Source: Nitrospiraceae bacterium (GTDB lineage Bacteria > Nitrospirota > Nitrospiria > Nitrospirales > UBA8639). From it: a stretch of 64,000 bases of DNA. The notes under the pieces were generated by a model. It made no database searches, was not told where the DNA came from, and saw only the letters and a program-made list of their open reading frames with translations. The translations under genes and the position numbers were made by a program. Position 1 is the stretch's first letter. The number at the start of each line of letters is the position of its first letter. The stretch covers positions 95,682-159,681 of the forward strand of contig JACKFF010000010.1 of NCBI GenBank assembly GCA_020632595.1, given 5' to 3'. Below are positions 35,538 to 44,925 of this stretch, in pieces.

Positions 35538-37355
35538 TCAAAATAATATTTTAACAAGAACACTCGCAACACCTGCGAGACTTTCCCCAGCAACGAGCCC
35601 GGCAGCCAGCGCCATGACAAATCGTTCCGCCCAGGTTTTCACATACCTCATTAAAATGGCCCCAAGAAAGGCACCGAGAAAGAGGGATACAGAGTTCCAG
35701 GCAGGAATGACAAACGCCAGACCCATTGTCGAGGCGCTGGGGATCCATCGGCTAATGGATGGTGGAACAGATTGATCGAGAACCACCATCCCCACGCCTA
35801 GTAAACCCGCAATGCTCATGGCCAAAAGACTTCCTGGAGGGATAGCCTCTGTACCGAGTTGAAAGACCTCCGCCACAGCCTTCCAGGTTGCTACGGCAGG
35901 CGCCGGCCATTCGATGGTTAACAACATGGATTGAGGATCAGGGATGAGCACCAGATATACCGCACTGCCCACAAGCGAGCCCGTTAACACTCCGAAAATT
36001 TGTGCCAGAGCTTGAAAGCGCGGCGAGGCGCCCAGGAGCAGACCGGTCTTCAGGTCGTGAAGAAGATCTGCGCATTGGCCGGCCGCTCCACCGGTGACGT
36101 TGGCCGCCATCAGATTGGTCGTGACATGACCCGGAATGAGGAAACCAAACGTGAGTTGTGTAACTTTCCCCATGGCACCGATCGGCGTAATCCCGGTTTC
36201 CCCCGAAACTCGACCCGCCACAATCGCCAACACAAAAGAGAGAAGGACCGCGAGGACCGCAATACCCATTGAAATGTTGAATAACGTTATCTGGGTCCCC
36301 ACCGCAAAGACCAAAGCAATACATAGTCCAATCACAAACCATTGCCGTGGAATGACAAAAGGATCATTCGGGGTGAAAAGAGATGCTGGGGTTTTTCGAG
36401 AAACCATGTTACCGGTCATCATTGTCCCCCAGGAGCAGGCAAACGACGTGAGCGAGGCCATGACCATCAGAGTCACCCCCGGCCAGAGCAACCATTCCAC
36501 CAGGGGTCCGAACCAGTAGCCGTCCGGCGTCAGATTTTCCGCAGGAATCCAGCCCCGAATTAAGACCCATGGACCAATGATGCCCCAGGCAAGGATCGCT
36601 CCAATGAGCAGGGAGAGTCCGGCGCGAAGCCCGATAATGGCCCCAAAGCCCACCATCAAAAGCGAGGGATCGAGAACGAACCCAAGATTGGAAAGGGACA
36701 CAGTAGATAACCCGGTCTTGCTGAGCGCTCCCTTAAAGGGAATGGCCAGGCCCGTTGCCATTTTAGGGATTGGTAGAATAGCTTCGTTGAAAATTTTTAT
36801 GACCCCGGCAATCCCGCCAGCCGTAAGGAGAACTTTCACGCGAGCCAGGGCTTCCCCCCCTTTTCCGTAAATTTCCCTCACGGTTTCCGCTGTGGCAACG
36901 CCGGCGGGAAACGGCAATCGGTCACGAATAAGCATTTGTTGCCGGAGACCGACCGCAACCACAATACCAATCAGGCTAACGGAAAAGACCCAGACAGAGA
37001 GGAGGGACCAAGGTAATTGCTCGCCCGTCAACATGGCCAAGGCGGGAATCGGGGCCACCAGGCCTGACGAGATAATGGATGCAGCCGAAGAGGCCGTGGT
37101 TTGATTGATATTATTTTCGAGAAGACCCCAGCGCTCGGTTTGGGCGGTGGTTTCGAATATTTTCCAAAACGCATAACTGAGTAATGCTGCCGTAATAGAC
37201 ATATTAAATGTCCAGCCAATCTTCAGCCCGCTATAGATATTGCAGGGGGTAAGGAGCGCTCCTAAGACCATCCCGGTGACAATGGCACGAAGCGTCAACT
37301 GTGGATGGGTCGTATCAGGTGGAGGAAAAGTAGAGATGGGCGGATGAGAAGACAT
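35538..37355 (-). CDS. OPT-family oligopeptide transporter
   Basis: 605 residues, polytopic, with about 14-16 hydrophobic segments. RAIVTGMVLGALLTPCNIYSGLKIGWTFNMSITAALLSYAFW is the OPT N-terminal signature, and PFPAGVATAETVREIYGKGGEAL is the other typical block. OPT carriers move small peptides or metal-peptide complexes. The true start is the ATG at 37355, one codon after a TTG. The gene follows the NAGGN M42 peptidase gene by 81 bases on the same strand, so it is likely the fourth gene of the osmolyte operon and could carry the dipeptide or its breakdown products (inference). Confidence 0.85.
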   Translation of the reverse strand: MSSHPPISTFPPPDTTHPQLTLRAIVTGMVLGALLTPCNIYSGLKIGWTFNMSITAALLSYAFWKIFETTAQTERWGLLENNINQTTASSAASIISSGLVAPIPALAMLTGEQLPWSLLSVWVFSVSLIGIVVAVGLRQQMLIRDRLPFPAGVATAETVREIYGKGGEALARVKVLLTAGGIAGVIKIFNEAILPIPKMATGLAIPFKGALSKTGLSTVSLSNLGFVLDPSLLMVGFGAIIGLRAGLSLLIGAILAWGIIGPWVLIRGWIPAENLTPDGYWFGPLVEWLLWPGVTLMVMASLTSFACSWGTMMTGNMVSRKTPASLFTPNDPFVIPRQWFVIGLCIALVFAVGTQITLFNISMGIAVLAVLLSFVLAIVAGRVSGETGITPIGAMGKVTQLTFGFLIPGHVTTNLMAANVTGGAAGQCADLLHDLKTGLLLGASPRFQALAQIFGVLTGSLVGSAVYLVLIPDPQSMLLTIEWPAPAVATWKAVAEVFQLGTEAIPPGSLLAMSIAGLLGVGMVVLDQSVPPSISRWIPSASTMGLAFVIPAWNSVSLFLGAFLGAILMRYVKTWAERFVMALAAGLVAGESLAGVASVLVKILF

Positions 37356-37436
37356 CAAACCAGGAAGAGAAATAAGGAGAACATCCGCATAGAGCGTGCA
37401 ACGAACATCCTGTCGTCTATCCTCAGCGAAGAAGCC

Positions 37437-38645
37437 CTATGGGTCATCATGGGGTTCACCATGGCGTCGGACCATGTCCTCGAGGGTATGAGGAAAAGAC
37501 GTTTCTTCAATCGGTTGAGTAGGAAAATCATTATCGGACCCTAACGTATCGCGATCTCTCCAAAACACCGGCTCATTTTGCATATACACGACCAGTAATT
37601 TCGCAATGGCCTCGAGTCCACTCACATGAGTCCGCTCATACCCGTGAGAAGAATCGACCCCAAACGTGAGGAGGGCGGTCCGAATGTCGTTCCCGGCCTC
37701 TACGGCCGACGCACTGTCACTTCTGTAGTCACAAAAAATGTCGCGCTGAAACGTAATGTCATGTTCTACACATAAGGCGATGAGCCGCCTGACCAGATGA
37801 TAATCAAAAGGCCCGGCTGAATCGGCCATAGCAATCGTCGCACCAAATTCGCTCGAGGCTTGAAAGGGAGCGGGAGTGCCGTTATCGATCGTAATCATTT
37901 CTGCAACATCTCCATGTAAGATCGCCGAGGCCCCTGACCCAACCTCTTCGGATATCGTAAACAGTAAATGGCAATCCACAGGAAGCGTGGCCCCTGACTC
38001 AAGAATGGATTTGGCAGCAGCCAGGATGGTAGCCACTCCGGCTTTATCGTCCAAATGCCGCGAGTTGATAAATCCATTGGGTCCGACTTCAGGTGAGGGA
38101 TCAATGGCAATGAAATCACCAACATGAATCCCGAGTCGCTGGAGATCCTGTTCGGTCGATAAGGGCTGGATACGTCCGTTGACGTCCGTCACAGTTTCAT
38201 CGAGTCGAATTTCCAGATTCTTCCAGGAGACCGGTTGCGTATCAATTTCGTCCCCATAGGTGTGGCCCGAGGCTTTCAGGGGCAGGATGGTGCCACGATG
38301 CATACTGGTATCGGAAAAGACGGTCACACGGGCACCCTCGGCAAAACGGCTGGACCAGGTTCCGATTGGCACAATGGCCAGCCGGCCATTGGTTTTGAGC
38401 CATTTGACCAGAGCCCCCAGCGTATCCAGATGCGCCACAATCGCTCGATCAGGCGTACTGACTTTTCCTGCCATGGTGGCTCGAATGGCTCCGCGCCGCG
38501 TGAGTTCGAAGGGAATTCCTAATTGTTTCAGCTCACCCGACACCGCATGGACAATTTGATCGGTATAGCCGGTCGGACTCGGAATCGCCAAGAGTTTTTG
38601 GAGAATATGAAGGAGGTACTGCGTGTCAATTTTTGAATCGATCAT
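37437..38645 (-). CDS. NAGGN-system M42 family peptidase
   Basis: 402 residues from ATG at 38645 (MIDSKIDTQYLLHILQ), chosen because the upstream TTG lacks a good site. M42/M20-type metal ligands are visible: VAHLDTLG near residue 85, INSRHLDDKAGVATILAA, and ISEEVGSGA. This matches the peptidase that always accompanies N-acetylglutaminylglutamine amide synthesis genes. About 60 residues extend beyond the usual C-terminus. It lies between the synthetase and OPT genes and probably turns the osmolyte over. Confidence 0.88.
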   Translation of the reverse strand: MIDSKIDTQYLLHILQKLLAIPSPTGYTDQIVHAVSGELKQLGIPFELTRRGAIRATMAGKVSTPDRAIVAHLDTLGALVKWLKTNGRLAIVPIGTWSSRFAEGARVTVFSDTSMHRGTILPLKASGHTYGDEIDTQPVSWKNLEIRLDETVTDVNGRIQPLSTEQDLQRLGIHVGDFIAIDPSPEVGPNGFINSRHLDDKAGVATILAAAKSILESGATLPVDCHLLFTISEEVGSGASAILHGDVAEMITIDNGTPAPFQASSEFGATIAMADSAGPFDYHLVRRLIALCVEHDITFQRDIFCDYRSDSASAVEAGNDIRTALLTFGVDSSHGYERTHVSGLEAIAKLLVVYMQNEPVFWRDRDTLGSDNDFPTQPIEETSFPHTLEDMVRRHGEPHDDP

Positions 38646-38670
38646 ACAAGTCCCTATCACACCCAAAGAA

Positions 38671-40455
38671 CTACTTCAATTTTGTGGGCGTTTTGGTTTG
38701 AGGAAATAACAGGTCAATAAATCGTTCCGCCGTCGGTTGCGGTTCATGATTGGCGAGACCCGGTCGCTCATTGGCTTCAATAATGACATAGTGAGGCTTG
38801 GAAACTGTCGTGACGATAAAATCGAATCCCACCACCGGAATAGCCAGCGCTTTGGCGCCAATCACCGCCGCAGCGGCTAAATCAGGATGCAGTTTTCCCG
38901 TCACGTCATGGATCGTTCCTCCGGTATGCAGATTGGCCGTCTTACGCACCGTGATGGTTTTGCCTTTGGGCAAGACCTCTGTGAGGGTATAACCCCCTTC
39001 CTTGATACACCGCTTGGTTTCTCCGTCCAAAGGAATGCAACTCTCGCCGCCGGTCAATCGTGCCCGTCGCTGACTCTGCCGATCAATCAATTCGGCAATC
39101 GTATGATGTCCCGTCCCGGTAATTCGTGGTGGTCGTCGAACGGCAGCGGCAACCACTTCATAATTGATCAACACAATGCGTAAGTCCTCACCTTTCACAT
39201 ACTGTTCCAGAATAACGTGATCACCATATTTACCGGCACGGGTGATGGCGGACTCCATTTCCTTGACTCTACGCACATCTACACTCACGCCGGCTCCCTG
39301 TTCCCCCGTTGCCGGCTTGACAACAATGGATCGATACTGGTCAAGAAATTCGCCATTGCGCTTCCGCCCATTGGCCACTCTCTGAGCGGGAACGGATAGG
39401 CCGGCGTCTTGTAACACGCGCCGGGTAAGCGTCTTATCCGCACAACGGCTCATCGCAATCGCCGTGGTCAATTCGGACAACGATTCTCGACAGGTAATGG
39501 ACCGCCCCCCAAACGTCAAGCGGAAGTAACCATTCTCGGCATCCAGCACATCGACGTCGATGCTTCGGCGTCTGGCCTCATTGACAATAATGGTGGCATA
39601 GGGGTTGAGGCGCTGGTCCGGTGAGGGGCCTGCAAACAGTTTTTCATTAATAGTATTTCGCGTTTTCACTGCAAACACAGGAATTCGTCCGAATCCCAGC
39701 TTTCGATATAGGGCAATAGCTTCATGATTGTCATGCAGCACCGAGAGATCGACATAGTTGCACCCGCGGGCTTTCATCCGTTCGGCCGCATGACGAATCA
39801 ACGCTTCCCCCACTCCGGGATGGTAGGCTTGAGGGTCAACGGCCAGACTCCAGATGCTACTGCCTTTTTCGGGGTCGTCAAAAATCAAGCGATGATTCAC
39901 AGCTAAAATGACCCCAATCACTTCATTTGTGGCCTGGTCTTTCGCGAGGAAATAGCAGAGTTTTTGGGAGCGGCGATGCCTCATAAGGAGATCGCTGTCG
40001 GCCGTGACCATGCCCCGTGCCGCATAGATCCGATTCAAAGCCGTGACATCGGCCTCCGACTGGATGGGAGTGATCACCATGTCTGATTTCTGAATGGCAA
40101 CGGATTGATAATCACCCAACCACAATCGAAACGTATGGGATGGATCCAGAAACAGCTTGTGCGGGCGCAGGGCCAGGACCACATGAGGATCCCGTAAATA
40201 AAAGGCAATATCCCGGTGCCCGGGACGTTCCTGCATCAGGGTGGAAGCCACCTCTTCGGGTCCTGTAAAGGTGTGGGCAAAAATGAGCCGCCCCCAGCCG
40301 CAATCCAGGACCACCTTTGGTTTCACTCGCCGGCCCTGGTAGGTCGCCGGCCCAACTTCCCAGTTTTTGACCGTCGGCCCGATCGGTCGTTGGCGGGGGC
40401 TCGTCATGTGGAGAGCTTGCGTGGCCTTCAAAACATCGCGATCCTTAGATGCCAT
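38671..40455 (-). CDS. N-acetylglutaminylglutamine synthetase (GNAT + ATP-grasp)
   Basis: 594 residues from ATG at 40455, which overlaps the asnO stop by 11 bases. The first third is an acetyltransferase-like domain (VDPQAYHPGVGEALIRHAAERMKARGC, AIALYRKLGFGRIPVF). The C-terminal ~330 residues are ATP-grasp: VVKPATGEQGAGVSVDV, VILEQYVKGEDLRIVLI, and FDFIVTTVSKPHYVIIEANERPGL. The family joins N-acetylglutamine to glutamine in the pathway to the compatible solute NAGGN. An in-frame start 24 codons earlier is possible but would sit deep in asnO. Confidence 0.9.
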   Translation of the reverse strand: MASKDRDVLKATQALHMTSPRQRPIGPTVKNWEVGPATYQGRRVKPKVVLDCGWGRLIFAHTFTGPEEVASTLMQERPGHRDIAFYLRDPHVVLALRPHKLFLDPSHTFRLWLGDYQSVAIQKSDMVITPIQSEADVTALNRIYAARGMVTADSDLLMRHRRSQKLCYFLAKDQATNEVIGVILAVNHRLIFDDPEKGSSIWSLAVDPQAYHPGVGEALIRHAAERMKARGCNYVDLSVLHDNHEAIALYRKLGFGRIPVFAVKTRNTINEKLFAGPSPDQRLNPYATIIVNEARRRSIDVDVLDAENGYFRLTFGGRSITCRESLSELTTAIAMSRCADKTLTRRVLQDAGLSVPAQRVANGRKRNGEFLDQYRSIVVKPATGEQGAGVSVDVRRVKEMESAITRAGKYGDHVILEQYVKGEDLRIVLINYEVVAAAVRRPPRITGTGHHTIAELIDRQSQRRARLTGGESCIPLDGETKRCIKEGGYTLTEVLPKGKTITVRKTANLHTGGTIHDVTGKLHPDLAAAAVIGAKALAIPVVGFDFIVTTVSKPHYVIIEANERPGLANHEPQPTAERFIDLLFPQTKTPTKLK

Positions 40456-42217
40456 GGGACTGAAGCCACAGTTCCAATAACCCAAGCTGCCAAAGCTTTG
40501 ACCCACGTAAAGGCGTAAGATGGTCATCCGGATTCTTTAACAATTCATCAATATAGTCCCGCTGAAAGATCTCGCGGTTTTGACTGGTCTGTGATAAAAG
40601 CACCTCTTTCACCATGCCCAGATACGGACCCCGCAGATATTTCAAGGCGGGGACGGGGAAGTACCCTTTGGGCCGATCAATGACCTCTGCAGGAATCACC
40701 CGGCGGGCAACTTCTTTGAGGATACCTTTCCCCCCTTGCGCAATTTTCATTTCCGCAGGCACTCGTGCCGCTAATTCGACGACTTCATGATCTAAGAACG
40801 GCACTCGCGCTTCCAGGCTCCATGCCATCGTCATGTTGTCGACACGCTTGACCGGATCGTCGACGAGCATAATGGTCGTATCAAGCCGTAAGGCCTTATC
40901 AATCGGTCGAGAAGCGCCCGGTTCGGAAAAATGCGTCTCCACAAAACGCTGACTATGATCGTCTCCATGAAACCGTGGATGAACGACTCGAAGAAATTCT
41001 TTCTGGTCGCGATCAAAAAACACCTGGCGATATTCATCAACCGGATGTTGACTGTTCAACAGTGGGGGATACCAATGATATCCTGCGAAAATTTCATCGG
41101 CTCCCTGCCCACTTTGGACCACCGTGACATGCTTGGATACTTCTTTGGAGAGCAAATAAAACCCGATGGCATCGTGGCTGACCATTGGCTCAGACATGGC
41201 ATGGATGCAACCCGGCAGATTAGGCAGAACGTGCGTCGTATCAACGGGCAGCTTATGGTGACGGGTGGAAAATTCGTTGGCAATGATATCGGAGTAAAAG
41301 AATTCGTCCCCTTTTTCCTCTGCCACCGTTTCAAACCCAATGGAAAAGGTATTCAGGCCCGTGGCGCCTTCAGCCGCTAACAGGCCCACGATAAGGCTCG
41401 AGTCCAGCCCACCGGACAAGAGGACCCCGACAGGCACATCCGCAATCAGCCGTCGGCGGACAGCCAAACGCAGGACCTCATACAGCCGGTCCTGCCAGTC
41501 TCCTTCCTTCCACGTCCTCTCATCTTCACGCGGTTCGAAAGAGAGTTGCCAATAGTGATCATGTCGTCGTGCTCCCGTTGGCTCGATGACCATCATGGTG
41601 CCTGGCGCTAACTTCCGAATGCCTTTCAGCAAGGTGTATGGTGCGGGCACCACGGCATGAAACATGAAATAGTGATGAAGGGCCACGGGATCCATATCCG
41701 TGGAGACGCCCCCCCCCGCTAATAGTGCCGGCAAGGTCGACGCGAATCGAAACTGCTGAGCCGTTTCAGTGAAATAGAGCGGTTTAATTCCCAAACGATC
41801 ACGCGCCAGCACAACCCGCTCTGAATCTCTTTCCCAAATAGCGAACGCAAACATCCCGTTCAGGCGATGAATAAAGCCTTCTCCCCACGCATGGTAGGCC
41901 TTGAGAATGACTTCGGTATCCCCCTGGGAAAAGAAGGTATAGCCTTTCCCTTCCAGCTCGTGTCGCAATTCCTTATAGTTGTATATCGCCCCATTAAACA
42001 CAATTCCCAGCCCCAAGGTAGAATCCACCATGGGTTGCTGGGACGATTGGGTCAAGTCAATGACTTTGAGACGTCGGTGCCCGAATCCCAATCGGCCCTG
42101 AACATACAGTCCCACTCCATCAGGACCGCGACTGCCCATGGTCGCATTCATGGCCATCAAGTCTTTGGGGTCCACAGGACACCCGGAGAAATTTATCTGT
42201 CCAAGAATTCCGCACAT
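40445..42217 (-). CDS. asnO: N-acetylglutaminylglutamine amidotransferase (asparagine synthase-like)
   Basis: 590 residues. The N-terminal class II glutamine amidotransferase domain starts at MCGILGQ, with Cys2 the nucleophile. RGPDGVGLYVQGRLGFGHRRL and NGAIYNYKELR follow. The C-terminal synthetase domain has the PP-loop SGGLDSSLI and FSIGFET. In the NAGGN pathway this enzyme amidates the dipeptide end. Linkage to the synthetase and M42 genes distinguishes it from a housekeeping AsnB. It is first in the operon; 42218-43071 upstream probably holds the promoter. Confidence 0.92.
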   Translation of the reverse strand: MCGILGQINFSGCPVDPKDLMAMNATMGSRGPDGVGLYVQGRLGFGHRRLKVIDLTQSSQQPMVDSTLGLGIVFNGAIYNYKELRHELEGKGYTFFSQGDTEVILKAYHAWGEGFIHRLNGMFAFAIWERDSERVVLARDRLGIKPLYFTETAQQFRFASTLPALLAGGGVSTDMDPVALHHYFMFHAVVPAPYTLLKGIRKLAPGTMMVIEPTGARRHDHYWQLSFEPREDERTWKEGDWQDRLYEVLRLAVRRRLIADVPVGVLLSGGLDSSLIVGLLAAEGATGLNTFSIGFETVAEEKGDEFFYSDIIANEFSTRHHKLPVDTTHVLPNLPGCIHAMSEPMVSHDAIGFYLLSKEVSKHVTVVQSGQGADEIFAGYHWYPPLLNSQHPVDEYRQVFFDRDQKEFLRVVHPRFHGDDHSQRFVETHFSEPGASRPIDKALRLDTTIMLVDDPVKRVDNMTMAWSLEARVPFLDHEVVELAARVPAEMKIAQGGKGILKEVARRVIPAEVIDRPKGYFPVPALKYLRGPYLGMVKEVLLSQTSQNREIFQRDYIDELLKNPDDHLTPLRGSKLWQLGLLELWLQSHGI

Positions 42218-43071
42218 CTGCTCATCAACCTTTTTATCATCTTGAAATGCTTTTATCCCACATGTGATTGTTGACGATCACATTTAAATACAAACATACC
42301 TGGCTCATCCCCTTTGAAGAGGAAATCTTCACCAGGGATAGTCTTTTTAAAAATTGGCCCATTGTGAACGGGAATAATGTCCGGAGGATAGGAAAACTTA
42401 CCCTAATAATTAATCTCGGCTTTGTCAAACAAATCCAATGGACATGCACGCATCAGAGGACTGAAAATACTCTATGCGAAAGGGATCTTCTGCGTGATAT
42501 TTTCAATCATTTAAGGGAGCATATTGGGGAGGCTCCAGGTTTCAAAATTTTTCGATGTTCAATGTAGCGAAGCGGGAAACAGGAGGAGGGCCCAGCCAGA
42601 GTGACGGAGATCGCTCCCGGTCACTATTCAATTTCGATCTATGTTCCGGAAATCAATCTCCGATTCAATCATTTTCTGATGAGGGACGAAAAACCACTTC
42701 CTGCATGGTCTCGCAGATCAACAACCCAAACAGTTGGCCTTTATGCATGGATCCGCATTTGTGGGAGACATTGAACAGGCACTGCGGGACCTGGTAGAGA
42801 CTATGCGAGAGGTGTTGGGTCAAGGAGCCAAGAGTGACCCTCAACAACGACTCACAGACCTCTCGATCTTGGACGTGTCGAGGGATAATCAGGTCGGTTT
42901 AGAAATTCTGGATTTGCCTTCAAGAGTGAGACGATTCAACGCACCGATACCAGGCCAAATGAATAGCCTCCGATTAGATATACTGAACCATCTTCGTGTG
43001 TCATGAATGAGCAATCGCAGCGCCAAGACGTTTTTTGAGGTCTTTTTTGATAGCAATAAGGAGGTGGTACG
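42218..43071. other. Intergenic region with a possible decayed coding remnant
   Basis: 854 bases between leftward asnO and rightward ridA-like gene. The left half shows no gene. A rightward frame near 42734-43006 reads like the C-terminal end of a longer protein, described separately. Promoters for both flanking genes are expected here but I could not place them. Confidence 0.45.
42734..43006 (+). pseudogene. Possible remnant resembling an NRPS condensation-domain end
   Basis: The translated stretch reads IEQALRDLVETMREVLGQG and DPQQRLTDLSILDVSRDNQ. This echoes the linker after nonribosomal peptide synthetase condensation domains, where a helix is followed by a P-x-x-x-L-x-x-L-x-x-L pattern. 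No adenylation motif follows, and no clean frame extends upstream. It could be a decayed fragment or a coincidence in a 90-codon frame. Confidence 0.25.
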
Positions 43072-43476
43072 ATGAACATCACACAAATCCGGATCGATCC
43101 CGATCCCTACGAGCCCTATCGTCTTTCACAGGGGTATCGGGTCGGGGATCTGCTCTTTATCTCAGGTCAGACTGCCATCGATACGAGCGGTCGAATCGTT
43201 GGCGCAGGCAACTTTGATGTCCAGGCCAAACAAACTTTTGATAATCTCGAGCGGGTACTGCATGCGGGAGGATCAAGCCTACGGAACGTCATCAAAGTGA
43301 CGATCTTCCTGACCAACATGACCCATTTCGATAAAGTCGTTGAACTTCGCGGTCAACGGTTTACGGCACCATATCCGGCAGACACCATCGTGGAAGTCCG
43401 CTCACTTTATTCTCCCGACGCGATGATTGAGATTGAAGCCATTGCCGTTGCCGATTCTGCGGCTGAGCGGAAGTAA
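43072..43476 (+). CDS. RidA family protein
   Basis: 134 residues of the YjgF/YER057c/UK114 fold. LLFISGQTAIDTSGRIVGAGNFDVQAKQTFDNLERVLHAGGSSLRNVIKVTIFLTNM covers the trimer interface and binding site. The conserved C-terminal VRSLYSPDAMIEIEAIAV carries the segment that holds the key glutamate. The conserved arginine of true enamine deaminases (near R105 in E. coli RidA) is replaced by local sequence I cannot align with certainty. An AAGGAGG ribosome site precedes ATG. RidA proteins hydrolyse reactive enamines or imines. The gene starts a run of detoxification-like genes. Confidence 0.88.
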   Translation: MNITQIRIDPDPYEPYRLSQGYRVGDLLFISGQTAIDTSGRIVGAGNFDVQAKQTFDNLERVLHAGGSSLRNVIKVTIFLTNMTHFDKVVELRGQRFTAPYPADTIVEVRSLYSPDAMIEIEAIAVADSAAERK

Positions 43477-43730
43477 GAGTCATTCGGGTAAAATAAACTA
43501 TGAATGCATTCTTGAAAACAGAGTCGGCGGCCCGCTTGGTAGAATCCGACCAGCTTCCCATGGAACTTCCAGGCACCGGTACAATGAAAATATTGTCTGG
43601 CGGACATTTTCTTCAGACGAACGGCCTCATATTTGGATGCACAAATTACACATCATTAATAGTGGATCTGTGAATGAGGGAAAATACCCGAGTACGGAAA
43701 ACCGCGGCAATTACTGCGAAATGAAGGGTA

Positions 43731-44054
43731 TTGTTTTATGAAAAACTTTTGCCGGCGCTCGGGTTCACGCAAGAGACCGGCATTGAGGGATGGGTGACGT
43801 ATGAGGCGGCCGGAACGGATGGGGCTACCGAATTTTTCGGGGTGACCGAATCGCCACAACACGTTCCCAATGAAAATCGGATCGCGTTTGGGGCCGATAG
43901 CATCCGCAAGGTCGATCGGCTGGCTGCGATTGCCATCCAGGCTTACGCGCGAAACGTCGAAGGGCCAGTTTATGAGGAGCGGGGCTATTATGCTGTTTTC
44001 TTTGAAGATCCCAGCGGCAATCGCCTTGAAATCTGTTACCGCGAATGCCCATAA
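43731..44054 (+). pseudogene. VOC (glyoxalase-fold) protein, N-terminally truncated
   Basis: 107 codons opening FYEKLLPALGFTQETG with no earlier start: an in-frame TGA lies at 43722-43724 and the only start is TTG at 43731. Family proteins normally have about 15-20 more residues before FYEK (the first beta strand and metal ligand). The C-terminal YYAVFFEDPSGNRLEICYRE is complete, with the glutamate metal ligand. Loss of the first metal ligand should remove activity. A short out-of-frame stretch upstream (43636-43740) shows no VOC start. Confidence 0.65.
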
Positions 44055-44141
44055 GTTCCCGGATGGGTTTTCGATCGTTCACGCACAGGTAATTTCGCTT
44101 TATTAAGCAAAGATTGTCACGTTTTCGAAAGGGGTCAATCA

Positions 44142-44591
44142 ATGACTGAACATAAGATCACGCTGGAATGGAAGAGGGAATCAGAGAACTTTTCGTACGA
44201 ATCGTATAATCGAGACCACGAGTTGGTCTTTGAAGGTGGCTTTCACGTTCCCGCATCCGCCGCATCGGCCTATCGGGGGAATCCCGCTCATGTGAATCCT
44301 GAGGAAGCTTTCGTGGCGGCCTTGTCGAGCTGTCATATGCTGACTTTCCTGGCGATGGCAGCCAAGAAACGGTTCGTTGTGGATCGCTATAGTGATCATG
44401 CTGTTGGATTGTTGGAAAAAAATCTTAACAAAAAACTGGCTATGACACGTGTCATCTTACATCCTCGAGTAGTATTCAGTGGGCCGACTCTTCCGACTCA
44501 GGAACAGATACACGCTCTCCATGAGCACGCTCACAGCGAATGTTTTATTGCCAATTCGGTGACAACAGAGGTCACGGTTGAAGCCGAATAA
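44142..44591 (+). CDS. OsmC family protein
   Basis: 149 residues. The two conserved cysteines of OsmC/Ohr peroxidases are present: C64 in LSSCHMLTFL and C134 in HSECFIAN. PEEAFVAALSSCHM is the helix signature. OsmC/Ohr reduce organic hydroperoxides with a dithiol. It lies downstream of the truncated VOC gene in the same direction, and GAAAGGGG precedes the ATG. Confidence 0.9.
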   Translation: MTEHKITLEWKRESENFSYESYNRDHELVFEGGFHVPASAASAYRGNPAHVNPEEAFVAALSSCHMLTFLAMAAKKRFVVDRYSDHAVGLLEKNLNKKLAMTRVILHPRVVFSGPTLPTQEQIHALHEHAHSECFIANSVTTEVTVEAE

Positions 44592-44925
44592 CGAGCAATA
44601 TCCTCTCTCATCATCCCTCCGCAGAGGCGATCACTCCCCCGAACGCGCGCCTTACCTCAGTGGTCTTTCCGTGCCTCTCAACGTGAGGCCTTCTCGATCA
44701 TGAGGGGAGTGTTGAAAAAAGCCGCCAGCGGCGTTCTCGCCCCTAGGCCGTGCTCACGTACTCCTCCGTACGCTCCGCTCGTCCAAGCGGCTTCGGCCTT
44801 TCCTTCGAGAAGCCTCAGGATAGGACTGGACCGGCCTTTTTGAACACTCCACCATTTTCTCTGGTGAGCCTCGGTGACTCGGAAGCAAATGAAAAAGCAA
44901 AATTTTTACAATATTCAACAGCCCC
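44592..44925. other. Intergenic region containing one repeat copy
   Basis: 334 bases between osmC-like and ECF42 sigma genes. Its centre (44707-44849) is the second palindromic repeat. A promoter for the sigma factor should lie right of the repeat, within about 75 bases of the ATG, unless transcription starts inside or before the repeat. Confidence 0.5.
44707..44849 (+). repeat. Palindromic intergenic repeat, copy 2
   Basis: A 143-bp element bounded by GAGTGTTGAAAAAAGCCG and CGGCCTTTTTGAACACTC, an 18-bp inverted repeat with two mismatches. The segment GTTGAAAAAAGCCGCCAGCG and the internal GTGCTCACGTACT are shared with copy 1 (21525-21646, opposite strand). The outer stem sequence differs from copy 1 but remains paired. 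It sits 76 bases before the ECF42 sigma gene. Confidence 0.88.
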
